The notes: generated by a model from the sequence alone, not told the origin. Shown: positions 1 through 15,000, counted from the stretch's first letter. The stretch: 64,000 nucleotides of DNA from Sternotherus odoratus (GCA_032164245.1 JAVMKO010000003.1:132563924-132627923), one strand, 5' to 3'. Translations and numbers: made by a program.

Positions 1-57
1 AGGTCTTTTTTCTCCTTTTCTTTCTCCTTCATCTCTGCAAACTCCTCTAGTTCTTTC
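1..57 (-). CDS. SPATA17: SPATA17 coding exon 6, partial at window edge
   Basis: After the acceptor TGATGCAG (AG at 59-58) the exon begins with G, completing the Arg codon from exon 5, and reads [18 protein letters not shown]. This matches the human [16 protein letters not shown] segment, a charged, probably coiled-coil stretch. The exon runs off the left edge with no donor visible. Intron 5 upstream is about 25.7 kb, the longest intron fully contained here. Confidence 0.9.
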
Positions 58-3000
58 CTGCATCAAAACAACTCTTTGTTATTTACAGTCCAGAGGTGAA
101 AAAAGATGCTAACACTTCTTTATTTTTTGACTATTTCACAGCTGGTTCTCCATGGCATTCAATGTGCTGCCCTCATCCATTAACAATCAATGGAAATCAG
201 TGGAATGTTAAAATCTACTTGGTACATTCTGCAGTATAGGAGATGGATTCTATATGGATGTAATTAACATTTGGTACCATTAAAGTGGTTAAATCTATAT
301 TTTATGTGTATTGTACAGTATACCATATTTATCCATAATTTAATCATCTCTTTTGCTTTTATTTTGAGGAAGATTTTGATGGTGTTATTTAAATATTTTG
401 ATAAAATATAAGTAATAGATATTCTGTGCACTGTTTTATCAAAAAAACATTTTACCTTGAGTTTCTATAAATAGACTTTATTTTAATGTAGTAACTTCTT
501 TCAAATGGATATCAGCATTGTAAACTGAAAGTTTATATTTCAGCTAGTACCTTGTGATAGAGTGGTAGATCATGACCCTTTGTGACTGACCTCTAACCCT
601 TCTGCCCTTGAATGTGCAGAAGGGTTAGAAGGAAGAAGGGTAAGCTAGACTATTTGATATCCCTCTCATTGCTGGATCGCTGAGCTCTCTGCAGAGTTGA
701 GGATCTGTGCCCAGAGAAAGGTTGGGGCATGGGCTTCAGGCAGGTGAGCAGGGTCCAGAGGCATATACCTTTCCCTCATTAAGTACACATGAAGACCTTG
801 GGAAAAACACAAGCAATATTAACTTTCCTGGACATCTCCCTCCTCAGCATGGAGCCTTTCTGAAGGGTAGTACAGAGCAGCCACAGTCATGGGGAGTCCC
901 CAGCTAAGTCACTGCCAGGAAAACGGGTTGTGGGGCAGGGGTTCCTGGAGCAGTGTGGAGGGACACAATGTCTACTGAGCAAATGTCGCTGTGCCTCCAG
1001 TAGTTCTTGGAAGATCCACAGGTAGCAAGAGGCTGTCTGCTTTGCAGGGGAGCAGCAAACCCATATTTCCAGTAGAAAAATCTGAGGAAAACTATGCAAG
1101 GTAAAACTTGCAGAGATTTTCTCATTGATGGCTTCTTCCCATGGATTTTCTGCAAAAGGACCAATCTGGCCCCAAATTATGCAAAACTGTAGAGTAAATT
1201 AATGTCTAATACTAAGCATAATTCAGTGTTATAATTCACAGTGCACGTGTATTGAATTATTTTGACCCAGTTAAAAGAGGCTAGCTTGATTAACATATGA
1301 TATTATTGTTCTTAAGGAACAGCTAGTTTAAATTAACCTGTGTGTGAAAGACACCATCTTTGTTCAGTGATTAGGTGGGTAAATTCAGGCCTTTTTTCAA
1401 AATATGTTACATAAAATAAAAAGCGAAGACAAATGCACAGTTCATATGTCTGAATAGTAAATAACACAGCAAAAAGAACTCTGGGGTCTGAGTAATACTC
1501 CCACTGACTTCAATGAGAGCAGGGTTTGGCCCCTGGAGAACAAGGATCAAATCAGGCAAATATTTAAGCATCTGTATGTAACTTTAACTTTATTGATGTA
1601 AGTAATCCTACAGGCAAGTCAAATTACCTCTATCAGTGCTTGCAGGACTGGGCTCCAGCTTTGTAATGCTAGCTGTTATAATTATTATAATGTTAATTTA
1701 ATCCACAAAAACATGTGAAATGGTAATACATGCCTTTATAAATAAATGAACTCAGTTAAAATAAAATCTTAAAGAAAATACATATTAAAATTGTATCACT
1801 TTTATATTTTGATTCATGTTAGTCTTTTAACTTTTCTGTACCAAAATATGAATCCACAACACCTGGTAAAATGAGTAAAATGTTAAGTAAATCATGCATG
1901 TTTTTTCTTCAAATGTGCAAGACAAAAATAGAATGAAAAGGAAATACATTAAAGGTAGGAAAAGATGTATAGGTCTGTTTTGATCTGTGCAAATATTTTT
2001 TGTTGCAGTTTACTGTTAAAGGCTGCTAATACAATATTTCATACAAGGTTACTTATGAAACATACTGACGTTTAAAAATCACCATGCTATGCTTTTGCAG
2101 CAGTGTAATTTTTTTCCAATATAAGATTAAATTGCAAAATAAATGAATTACTTAGAGTAGCATGGCCCCCATTTTGCCACCCTTCCCTTGAAAATTGCTT
2201 ATTAATATGAAAAAAGAAGTTGGAAAATAGCCTCTTTTACTTTATGCATAGAATTTTGGGGCCTCGCAGCCTGCAGACCTGGACTAGCTGCACATTTAGA
2301 TTGTGTTGGCAAGCAGGTACAATGACCTTTTTGACCTGCATCTCAAGGCTATTATTAATCGCTAAGTAACCTGGTAAAGCCAAACAAATTTGTTTCCATT
2401 GAAAGGATCTCTATCTGTGTCTGAGAATTTGTGCTGTACCAAACAAACCTCATTAACTGTGTCCATTTTTGACAAAGAACTAGGTGTCGGAGAGATTGGT
2501 GACCTTTCTTTGTCCTTAAGGTACAGACTTCAGAGCAGTTATATGTGGACAAATAAGTATTTTTACAAGGAAACTCTTTGTTCTATATTAGCCATAGATA
2601 AAAAAAAAAAAGTGCATATGTTATCAAGTTTACTTTTTTATTTTAGGCAACTTTATACTTAAATATTTGTGCATATATTCTGTATTTGACATTTAATGCT
2701 GCATCTCATTCTTTTTCATTAGATTCTTCCATTGTAAATAGCCTATAAGTATATGGTTATAACTTCTTCCTCTTCTAATCCACTTTTACACAACAATGAA
2801 TAAGAAGTTATGTTGTTCAAAAGAAAATTGGTGAAAATCCCCAAAGAGAACGATCTATCTATCTGCATTTTAGTACAGATTTAATAACGAAGGGTAAAAT
2901 ATTTGTCCCATATCATCAGTTAGGATTTACTACATTATTTAGAATGAACGATTGATTACCATAATTTGTTCAAGTAAAAAAAAAGTTTAGATCATTTGTT

Positions 3001-6000
3001 GAAATGAAGTTCAAGGCAATATATAATTTTATTAGAAAGTATTAAGATCATCACAATTCCTTACAAATAGCCACACATCTCTTTATTAGTGTTCTACACA
3101 AAACCACTCATGAATGTAAGTTATTTTAAATAACGATATAATTTTCACTAGATTTTAATATATTTCCAACAGCCTATATATTTTGCTAACATTTTCTGTT
3201 TCAGTAATATTGTATACATAATGTTTACATTACTTTATATTATTAGAATATTGTTGACATATATAGTTACCTCTGATGGCTGTGTCCTTGAAATCATCAC
3301 TACATATAAAGTATGTATTAGTCTAACATTACTATGCGTATAGACTGCTTAACAAAATCATACCAATTTAGATTTATTTTAAAATGATTTACACCCTGAA
3401 ATCTCCACATGTCCTTTTTAGCACACTTTAAAGATTTGATCTTAGTCCAACTGATATCAAATGGTACTGAGATCAGACCCAAGGAATTAAATGAAAAAGA
3501 CTTTAAATATGACTATATAATTCACAGTATAATATTTAGGCTCTGAGACTATGGTCTGTGCAATGGGACAGCTGGTCAGTATGTAAAGAGAGCGATACCA
3601 GCAAATATAAATAGTGCATACTATAGATATTACGTTTAGACATCATTCATCTACCAATAACACAGAGATCCACAACCACTTGCATATATGCTTACACATA
3701 CACATATCCAAAACTCACTGATGTCAATGGAAAGACTCTGATTACTTTGATGGGCTTTGAACCACTAACTACTACTCTCTGGAAACAAATTTTCCAACCA
3801 GTTATACACCTACTTTATAGTAGGTCCATCTAGGTTGTATTTCTCTAGTTTGTTTATGAGAAGGTCATGTGAGACAATATTAAAAGCCCTACTAAAGTCA
3901 AGATATAACACATCTACAACTTCCTCCTATCGACAAGGAGGAAGTTGTAGATGTGTTAAAGAAAGCTATCAGAATGGTTTGACACGTTCTGTTCTTGACA
4001 AATCCATGCTGACTGTTACCTATCACCTTATTATCATCTGGGTGTCTGCAAACTGATTTCTTAATTATTTGCTCCATCATCTTCCTGGGTACAGAAGTTA
4101 TGGTGACTGGTCTGTAATTTCCTGGGTCATCCTTTTTTCCCTTTTCATAGACGGGCACTACATTTGCCCTTTTACAGTCTTATGGGATATCTCCTGACTT
4201 CCATGACTTTTCAAAGATCATTGCTAATGGCTCAGATACCTCCTCAGTCAACTCCTTGAGTATTCTAGGATGCATTTCATCAAGCCCTGGTGATTTGAAG
4301 ACCTCTAACTTGTCTGAGTAATTTTTGACTTGTTCTCTCCTTATTTTAGACACTGATCCTACCTCATTTTCACTGGCATTCACTGTCAGACGTCACCACT
4401 AACCTTCTTCATGAAAACTGAAACAAAGAAGTCATTAAGCACCTCTGCCAAGTAGTTTTGTCAAGCTAGAGTGTAATCATCTGTCTTTTCATCAAGTTTT
4501 GTGGTGAGAGAAAATAGGAATTCTGCAGATGCAAAAATTGTTTTATATTAATTTTTGGAATATTTTTCAAAAACTGGTTAGCTGTTTTGTGAAATTCCTA
4601 TGTCAAGAAAATAAATATGTGCACTTTGGTGGAATCTGTGTGCAAATGATCTGCAAAAGACTAAACAGACAAAGGAATATTGATAATCATTTAGGAGAGA
4701 AGTACATTGGTACCACTGTAGTGGGGTCTGTTTAACGACATCCAAAGTGTGTCCATGTTTACGAACTGCTGTGCTCAGAGATACTTTTCATCATGATTCA
4801 AATAAGATTGTGCCTAACAAATCTGTGATGTAGCTGTTGACTTATTGATGGTTTCACATTAGGTTTTAAAATAAAAGTTGCTCATATGCCAATGTAACTT
4901 ACTAATATTCTGATGTTTCATTATGAAACATGCAGTGGTGTTGGCTATAAAATGCAGATTTGGATTACCGTGCTCCTGTTGTCTGCATAAAGTTTAAAAA
5001 TACATATAGAATATTGTTCCTGATACTTTTGGAAAGGTTTTAAATGATGATTTCAGCAATATACAGATTTTAATGGTGCTGCATAGAACAGCATCATTTC
5101 ACAGATTTATACTGACCTACATTTATTGAACTTTATCAAAATATTGCATTTTGTTTGCATTTTAACAGGAATTTTGTGATCTTGTGACCAGATAACCATA
5201 AAATCATAGTATTAATTAAAGTAAGGGGCATTTGAGAAAATCAATATGCAGTATAATTTGCCTAGAGTACCCAGAAGGAGCACAAAGTTATTGTGATTTG
5301 AAATAGCTTAGCCCTCAAATCATAAAATTCCTGCAACATAGGCAGTAGGTAACCTTAGGATAAGAGAAGCCAGCCTAAATCAATTTTACCTTCCCAACTA
5401 TATACATCATCCTTCCCCCTCAAACAAAGAACATGGAACTCTAAATGCAATTACTGGGACAATCTCTTAGCTACACCATTATATACCTCTTGATTTAATG
5501 GGGTTGTACTGGTGTAGCTGAGAGCAGAAGCTGACCTGCTGTATTAAAAATGGTTGACTTTACCAAAAATATCCAGTAAAAATTAAACACGCCTATATGT
5601 CTAGCCTCGGTGGAAGAATGTAAAACATAGATTATGGTGCTCTGAACACAAATATATTTATAACAGAAGAAAACACATTACCTTGTATGTTAGATATGTG
5701 ACATCTAGGCACCATTCCATTCTCTGCCTTATATGAGTCTATTTCAGCTCAGTTCATCCACTATGTACTGTTAATACTGAAATGTGCCCTAGCCTGTTTT
5801 GACCAGCTACATTTATGCCTGAGAGATGATGTTATGCAACTAGCACACAGGATTCTTCAGTATGTTTGGGAAAGAAAGCCAATTAAGCAGAAATTGGGAC
5901 ATCTTTTTGAGGAGGGACAGATCTTCAACAGGTGGAAGAGTCTTGCTGGTGAGTTATTGTGGCCTAATAGTATTCTGAAACTATCTGCCTTGTATGTGGT

Positions 6001-9000
6001 ACTCAGAAAGATACTCTATTTGCATTGTAAGCATTGAAAGATACTCTCGCCTAGAACCTTTCTAACTAATGGAACAATAATGTGAAGCCTTATATAATAT
6101 GCTTATATGGCATACAATATATGCAGCGTTAAATCTCTAACCAACAGGGGTGAAAGTAACTCAGGACACTTACCGATATGGGGCTGGGCCTTGAGCAGGG
6201 GTGGGTCTCGGGCGGAAGGGGAAGAGGGTGGGGGTCAGCATCCCCCAGCCAGCCCTTTCAGGCGCTGCCTGGGGCTCCTGTGGCGCTTTAAAGGACCCAG
6301 GGCTCTGGATGCCGCTGCTGTGGTAGAGGCGGCAGAGTCTGGAGCCCTGGGCCCTTTTAAATCATCGTCCCTGGGACAGCTTCTCCCTTCCGCCCCCCCC
6401 CCCCCTCCTCCCACCTGTTGGCAGCCGAGGAGGGCAAAAGGGGCAAGGACATTGAAGCGCTGCAGAGTCCTTTGCTGTGGTAGCACTTTAATGTTGCTGC
6501 ACCCTCCTGTCCTTCCCCGTCAGTGGCTGATGGGGACTGGGGAGCACAGCAACGTTCACTCACTGCTGTGGCAATGGACCGTCCACGGCAGTGCTTTAAT
6601 GTTGCTGCCTCTTCCCTCCCCCTTCCCTGTTGGCACCCCTGCCGGTACTGACCCTAGCAGCAGGGCCGCCAATGGGGGAGGCAAATAAAAGAGCTGCCAC
6701 GGCAGTGCTTTAATGTGGGCTGGGTAAGGGCTGGTGCGGGTTCTTACTGGTACACCGTACTGGCCTGTAGTGGCTCCCTTTCACCCTTGCTAATCAACCA
6801 ACCATCCAAATACTGTTCTGTGTTCATTTCAACTGTATATTTGTGCTCCATTACATTTGTAATGTGATGATAAGCATCATTATTTTGTCTGAAAATCATT
6901 GAGGGGATTTTGCACTGTACATAGTTAATTATTCAACGTGATACAAATCCAGTCTACTTACCTGGGTGGACAAGATCCAAAGAGCATTGGAACCACCCAG
7001 GGTCACCTGTACAGGGGGGTCAGATCATTGAGAGGAAATTCACATCCCCTGTACACCACACAAAAATGCTCTGCAGCAGTACAAAAAGAAGTACTTGGTT
7101 GAGTCAATTCCCCTTGTGGGTAGGAGGATACAGTGGGCAGAAGCACTACTACAGCCCATGAACAGTAGTAGAAGCTGTCCAGGGGGCTGCATTGGTGCTT
7201 CTTTATCCCACTAGTTTGTTGGGAAGAATTCAGTCCCAGCACCAAATCCCAGATTGGTTTGGAATTGCTTTGAGGAGTGTCCTGATTCACACGGATTGGA
7301 GAGTATTTGGATTTTAGTGTACGAAACATTAATTTATATGTAGATTATGTTTTGCAAGTGAAAAGCAGCTTGTTTTTTTTTAAAGAATATTAGGGCCCAA
7401 TTTTGTTCCCAGTGAAGTCAATGGAAAACTCCCATTGATTTCTTGCACTGATATCTCTATGTGGTGCATGTTCGGTAGGTATGCAGACTTCATCCAACTC
7501 TGTGTGCACTCTAGGTGAAGTGTGGCAATGCCCACACTGATGGCTGTGGTCACAACTGTGAACTCCAATGCCCAGGGGTCAAATAGACCACATGGCCTCC
7601 CCCACTCTCCTCTTTTAAAGCACTGTGAATTTTTGAAATGCCTTTTCCTGCTTGTCCAGCTTGGCAAGCACATCTAGCACCACTCCACTGTTGTGTGCTA
7701 TCTCCAGGCTGACCATGCTGGCTACATGGTCCAAATGCGCTCCAGCTTGGTGTAGACAAGAGACATTGGATCTTTTGGGTCTGGGGGGAGAATAAGCTGT
7801 GCAAGCACAGCTGCAGAGCAGCCATAGAATCTATGAGCAGATAGTATGGGGAATGCAGGAAAAGGGGTATGACAAGGACCAACCGCAACGTCACATGAAC
7901 ATGAAGGAACTGCATTAGGCATATCAGAAGGCCAGGGAAAGGTTTATAAACTAGTGTGGCAGGGTGGGCTTGACCTAGCATGCCGCCCCTTTAAGAGGGA
8001 GGGAAGCCCTCTGCAAACCTCCCTTGCAGGAAGGCTAATAAGCCACCTGGGCTGCAGAGCCATCAATTGGATGGGTTGCACCTGGCAGCCTCCTCTGGGG
8101 GATATAAGGCTGCCAGGAAGGAAGCCCAGGGTGGTGGTGGCATGAGCGAATCAGAGCTGTGTGTTTGAGCGATTCAGAGCTGTGTGTTTGAGCGATTCAG
8201 AGCTGTGTGTTTGAGCGAGTCAGAGCTGTGTGTTTGAGCGATTCAGAGCTGTGTGTTTGAGCGAGTCAGAGCTGTGTGTTTGAGCGAGTCAGAGCTGTGT
8301 GTTTGAGCGAGTCAGAGCTGTGTGTTTGAGCGATTCAGAGCTGTGTGTTTGAGCTATCCAGAGCTGTGTGTTTGAGCTGTTTAATACTCACTCTGCGGGT
8401 GCAGTTGGGGAGGAGGTCCCAACCGGGGGTAGTGGACTCAGCCTCCCCCTGTAGCTGTTTAGAGCTGTATATTCAGAGCTGTATGTTTAGAGCTGTATAT
8501 TCAGAGCTGTATGTTAAGAGCTATTCAGAGCTGTATGTTAAGAGCTATTCAGAGCTGTATGTTAAGAGCTAATCAGAGCTGTGTTGGTATTAGGGCTGAA
8601 CTATATAGAGTTTGTAGAGCTGTAAACTGTAGAGTTTAATAGAGTTGTAAACTGAAAGGTTGAACTGTATAAAACTGTATATATTGGTGGTAGGTCCTGC
8701 ACTGTGAATTAAAGAGCACTGTTTGGAGCAAAAAAGGGTTTCCTGTGTGTTCCTGAGAGGGGGGAGAAGGCGGTCTGTCACATTAGCATTTCGAATCTTC
8801 ATAGGAAGTCCGGTTTATAGTCCAGTAGGCACAGGACTAGAAGGTTCCCTATCTGGCTCCATGTGGCTCCCAGGAAGCGGCAAGCTGTCCAGGCTGCTAC
8901 TAGGCAAAGATGCAGTAGGTGGCTCTGCTTGCTGCCTTTGCTCACAGGCACCACCCCTGCATCTCTTATTGGTTGTGATTTCCAGACATGGGAGCTGTGG

Positions 9001-12000
9001 AATCAGCGCTCAGAGCTGGGGCAGCACACGGAACTGCCTGCTGTGCGTATGCCTAGGAGCAGCCGGGACAGGTCGCCGCTTGTGGGGAGTTGCCCAAGGT
9101 GAGTGCCCCCTGGATCTGGCCCTGTGAGCCTTCTCCCGCACCCAAACCCTCTGTCCTGAGCCCCCTCCCATACCCAAACTCCCTCCCAGAACCCGTGACC
9201 CAAACCCTTCCCACACCACAACCCTCAGTCCTGCACTGCCTCTCACATTAGTTAACTGGCATTTTTCACTTATCAGCATCCTCTATTCCCCCAACATGCT
9301 GGATAGAACAGCTTTTACTGTATCTTCCCAGGAAAATAAACCATCAGGTACTAAATGTGTTTTCAGTCTAGTAGAGAAAGACATAACTGGAAGCAATTGA
9401 TATAAGTTACTGCCAGACTCATTCAAATTAGAAAATGAGGCACAAATTTTCAACAGATTAACTATAGGGACAATGTTCCAATAGAAGTGATGGATTTTCC
9501 ATTTCTTGATGGAGTCTCCATCTCTTGAAGTCTTCAAATCAAGGCTGGATGCTTTTTTGGAAGAAATGTTTAAGTCAAATACAAGTTATTTGGCTCAATA
9601 CAGGTGTAACTGGGTGGGAAACTATAGCCTGTGTTATATAGGACGTCAGACTAGTGAGCACAATGGTCCCTCATGGCCTTAAAATCAGTGAATCCGTGAA
9701 TTTAATCCTGAATTGGAATTATGGTACTTTTTTGTCCATCCCTAGTAAAAAATAATATTTTTTTCTGTTTCATGCTACAGTCATAGCCAGTAAAAATGAT
9801 ACATTAGCCTCTCTTAGTTCTGCTGTTGAATATTAATGAGAAGTAACTCTTCTCTTTAGATAATGGGGGGCTGTATTTTTAATGATCTAAAAACAATTGA
9901 CAGTGATTAACCAGAATTATTCATTTTTTCTATAACTTTTTTCATGAAAAGTCTTTTCAAAGAATTGCTATAGTGAGCTATGGTGTGCTACAGGTTATAA
10001 GTTAACATAAAGATCCAGACTGACTTTTGTTGTAAAAGTGCATGTGAGGGTAAAAAGGGCAGATTGACCGTTCCTGTCACACTTGCTGATCTTGCACAAG
10101 GATCAGTCAAAATACAGCCCCTGTATCTGGGGAGTGGGAACAATGGATGCACTCATCATCCCAAGTCAGTAGAGTGAGCTGAGACCATGACTCTATACCT
10201 ACCTCTGCTCCAGGCCACAAAGCAGACCAGAAGCACCAAGAGGCACAAGCTTCATATTCCTAAAGAACAGGGCAGTCTGCAGAGCCCTTGTGCATTAAAG
10301 AGCTGGCGGCATATACCATCCTTCTAGTACAGGGGTGGGCAAACTTTTTGGCCCGAGGGCCACATTGGGGTTCAAAATTGTGTGGAGGGCCAGGTAGGGA
10401 AGGCTCAGCCTCCCCAAACAGCCTGTCCCTGCCCCCCGGATCTGACCCGCAGTCCGTAGTTTGCCCACCCATGTTTTAGTAGCCTCCTGTTGGATAATGA
10501 GGCACCACATAATACTTTACTCAAGGCACTGTCCCTAGCTTACCCTGAGCTTGCTCCTCAAGTGACTACCCAGCCTATATTTTAAGGAACATCCCTTATT
10601 TGGTGCCTTGTATCACATGACCTATATGAAGAAGTATTTGATCAGTTAAAAGTATATTTTCTATCAATATTCAGACAAAGTATCATACATTGTGATAAAA
10701 ACATGTTTTTGTACCACATGGGCTGTTATGCCTTAAGTAGTAAACTCTGGTCCACACTTTTCATTTTCCTTTATTTCCATGGAATGTATCTGGTTGCCCT
10801 TTTTGATGCACTATGTTCCAACAGATTTCAGTAACTGCACATGTGAATAAGTGCTTGCTGACATGAATCAGAGTTGAATAATTTAGCTAACAGAGGGCCA
10901 AATCCAATTCCTTGGCCCACTGGTTGCAAACCATTTTTTTTTTACACAGAAAAGAAACATTTTCTTACGCTTGTGTAATGTTTCTGTAAACTCATAACTT
11001 TAAACTGCTTACTGGATTATTAAATAGTGAACTGCAAGTTGAAAAGTATTTCCATAGTCTTTTTTTTAACGGCAAATAGAACTTTTTTCAATTAAGTGAC
11101 CAAACTTAGGGACATGTAAAATTCTGCATAATTTAATAACCTAAATTGTTAAAATGATTACTTCTAAAATATCCAGCTGATGAATATTTATATTTTTTTT
11201 CTCACACAAGTCTCTACTTTTCAAGTTATAGAAATATTTGAAGTGTAGAACTTCCCTGGGTAACCCAGTATAACCTGTACTGTGGGTGGCCTGTCATCTA
11301 CCTACAATTAGATAAAAACTGAACTGCTATCATTTAATCAGTTACAACCTGAAAATTATATTTTGAATATCAAGTTTATTAATATGTAATCTTTAGGTAA
11401 TCATATTTATTCTCCTAATTTACACAATATTTATGATGCTCTACATGTCCTTGAAATAAGGAACAGGGACACTATACTATGAAAAAGTGGTCTAGCTGCT
11501 GGAGTTCATAAATTTTGTTCAGCTTTGGATGAGTTCAAAGAATTGCCATGTAAGAAAAGCCTTACAGAGGGAATTTATCTGATTATGGCAGTAATAATTA
11601 CCCAGCTGTTTATTGCAGATAGAGAAATAATTCATGTAGGCAATAGGCCGTGGTGGCAATGACACTCCGCATTTAGTAAATATGCAAACTGTTCACTTCT
11701 AATTAACCAAGCTAGAGGATGCCCTTATTAAGTGTATAAACTAAAAGTGCCTTCCTGACAAGTGATGAATTGTTACATTGCACAAACTCTTGCCACAGAA
11801 TTATTGGAGTGAACTTGGGGCTTAACTTCATTAAGAGATCTTGTGGGATAGTTAAATGAGGATGGACAGCATAACAAGGTCTACCTGACAGTCAATGATA
11901 TGTTAAAGCTTAATGAAACTGCCCCTTTTCTTTCTTTTTACTTACTTTACTGTTAAGATTCCACCTTAGATAAAATATAAGACTGGAAAGTCTGCTTAAA

Positions 12001-15000
12001 TTAGGACAATGCAAAAGCATGAAACAAGTCAGGCTTTTACCAGTCAAATCCATCTGCAGAAAGGACATTAAAGACTAGTAGTAATTTTCATAGAAATATT
12101 TCAACACCAAAAATCCACCCATATATTGCAGTACTTCCAAAGGTCACTGCCATAAAATTATTATTTGTAATGTACTCCTACTCAACCTTGCCTTGAATGA
12201 ATCCATTAAAAGTAGTTTTGATCACAGTGGACTAATTAGTGTAGTGAGTGAATACACCAACCTTTGACTTCTGGAGATCCAGACTCAAATTCTTCCTTAG
12301 GTCACAAGTGAAATAAGTTAAACGGCAACTATTTGTAAGGCCCAACAATGTGCTTGGTGCTGTACAGGATACAGAATCTTTGGGATTTTATCATCTAATG
12401 AATTAGTTTACATTTTTGAACTACAATCTAATTAATTAGTTAATGTGTTTGAAGATGAAAAGTGAAATACAGGTGCAAAGAAAGTGGATATTGGTGCTTG
12501 CCACAAAGCTTCCAAAGAATTTGGCAGGATCACTAGCAGCATTTGCTCGAGAGATACATTCTAGACAGGGTGGATAGGTGTAAATCACAGTAAATCACAT
12601 GAATTTTAATCATGATTTAAAACAGGTAGCAGGAAAACTAGTTTTAAATAATAGATTTTAATTTTTTTTGCATTTGTACTTTAGTTATTTTCCTACTAAT
12701 CTACTAGACACATTTTAAAAGGGGGTCTTATTGATAAGGTAGGGTAACCCTTCAGCTAGAAAAAATCCATTGCTACCACAAGTTAGGCCCATATCTGGTG
12801 GTCATCACCAGGATGGATGTAGACACTGGAAGTGGTGCAATTTTTCTATACCACATAATATTTAAATGGCATTGGGCATCCAATCAAAAAATAAATAAAA
12901 TCACATAGGTCGAAGACACAGTTTAATTTTGATCAGAATTGGCAGAAAGGTTCTAAACACAATTGATAATGCTCAAAATAGTATTGTTTTGGAAAGTCTG
13001 GGAAATATTTAACCCTAAGCAATCTATTTTGTGCACTTTCCCCTACTTTTTTTTAAATTAAAGTAAAGAAAATATCTGTAGTCACATGACAGTTTGAGCT
13101 ACTTTGTACCATGTAACACATCACGATATTTGTCATTGTTTGTATAATGGACTGATTTGAGAAACATTTTTATTATGTTATGCAGATAATAAGACCCCTA
13201 GACTGCTTGGTTCTCTCCCCCACCTGCAGGCTAGAGCTCCCTGTTTGGTGCCCAGCCTACTTGAGAGCCAGGGTCCCTAGACTCTTTTGCTGCTCTGCCC
13301 TGACTGTAGGCCACAGCTTCCTCACGGGGTGGTGCCACCCAGTCTGAGGGCCTGGGCTCCAAGACTCTTTTGCTGCTTACTGTTTGGTCATTTGCCCTAC
13401 TGGAGGGCTTGAGCTGCTGCTAGTTCCCACTGAACTTGACTCCTACAGAAGCACTGCAGTGAGGGGGTGTGGCCTCCCTCCCAGATGGACGAGCAGAGAT
13501 GGCCCCGACTTCCTACACATTGCTGGGGAAAAGGGCAAGAGGAGCTGGGGAATTCCAGTTTGGTAAACTCACAGGCTGCAGGCCTTGGTGAACGCCTATA
13601 AAGGTACTAGGGCTACAGAGGTGCAGCCTGAGAATAAGCAGAGGCAGCTGGTCCTAACCCCTTGTCAATGATGAGTGGCTTTTACAGACTGCAGTCTGTC
13701 CCAGTGAAAGGAGGCTAGATGATGACTTGCAGTAGCCACTAAGGCAAGGTGGGTTTATAGGGTTGGGGGTTCCATTGGGAGGAGAGACCCAGAGTGTGGG
13801 GGTACTGCTGGGTCAGAACCTAGGGCAAAGAGCACCGGAGTCACGGGAGCCAGCAGCAGACGAGACACTGGCCAACAGAGAGCGCTCCAAGTGCTGAAAA
13901 GAGCTAATTCCCAGACAACCAGCAGGAGGCGCCACAGTGGTGAGTCATCGGCTTCACTCCAGGTCTTTTTGTGATTTTATGATTTTTTCATATTGAATAC
14001 CCAATGCTTACATAATATAGAAAAGTTGTGCCACTTCCTGCATCTACATCCATCTTGATGATGACCACCAAATATGTACCTAAAATGTGGTAACAATGAT
14101 TTTTTTCTAGCTGATGGATTACCCATTATTGCCCAAAATAGGCTGGTACACTACTAAGAAAGGTTAATTCTCATTGAACTGATGATCATTAAAACATGTT
14201 GATTTGCAACTATACATAGACTTTACACTAAATATGGTACTTACTTTTGCTAAACAGACAAATACACTATGTCTATACACAATTATTTAAGAAATGATAT
14301 ATCTTAACTTACATTTATTTCAATTCTTAATTTTTAGGTTTTTATTATGCTAGAAGATGGTGAATTATGCCTTTCTTATTTACGAGATGATTCATTTTTT
14401 ACTTGATCATCTTAAGATCTTTTTGGATGAAAATTACAATTCAATTAAAAATTTACAAAGCAGCATATTTTAAAATCCAAAATGACCTTAAATGGGTGGT
14501 AGATATATAAGAAAAAAAGTTTATCAAAATATATTTTGAATTTAAAACTAATAAAGTAAATAAAGATCTCATCCTCCCATATGTTGTTTTTGTTCATAGA
14601 TTGGAAAAGGAAAACAAGTTTTACTGCTTTTTCAACTCCCAATTGCTTTCTTAACTTTCAATTAACTAGTCATTGATGTGAACTAGTTCAATAACTGAAA
14701 TGAAGAAAATATTCTCTCTGCACCTGAAAAAGAGGCTACTATTCTCAAAAGCTGGTTTAGAACTTTAACAAATTCTAGTTCCAGGTGCTTAGTTAGTGAT
14801 TTCCACCAGTTCAGTGGTGACTGACTTCCTTTAAAACTTGGCGGAAAACATAATTTAAATGATTTAGGCCTTAACCTGGGTTGTTAATTTCAAATTGAAT
14901 TTTATATAGTTTTATTTTTAAATATATAAACTTCCATTTAATTTAAAAATTTTAAAAATTCTAATTTTTGAGTCTTAAAAAAAAGCATTGATTTTAATCC

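Larger units (their letters stand above)
7955..8782 (+). mobile_element. Solo LTR (TGTG...CACA) with internal tandem arrays
   Basis: The element starts TGTGGCAG and ends CTGTCACA, an imperfect inverted terminal pair. It has a TATA-like GATATAAGG at about 8101 and an ATTAAA polyadenylation signal at 8708, the order expected for a plus-strand LTR. Flanks CTAG and TTAG could be a decayed 4-bp target duplication. Two tandem arrays lie between the TATA box and the poly(A) signal. No internal retroelement genes are adjacent, so it appears to be a recombined solo LTR. The superfamily (ERV or Gypsy) is not decided. Confidence 0.7.

Noticed and set aside
6107..6688. 193-codon plus-strand open frame
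   Set aside because: It starts outside and runs through a GC-rich hAT element, with low-complexity Pro/Ala/Gly-rich product; GC-rich repeats lack stop codons by composition.
8146..8585. CRISPR-like regular repeats
   Set aside because: The units are adjacent with no unique spacers, in a eukaryotic LTR; this is a minisatellite.
7955..13960. Complete LTR retroelement bounded by the two LTR-like blocks
   Set aside because: The two blocks are not copies of each other and no gag, protease, polymerase or envelope coding is visible between them.
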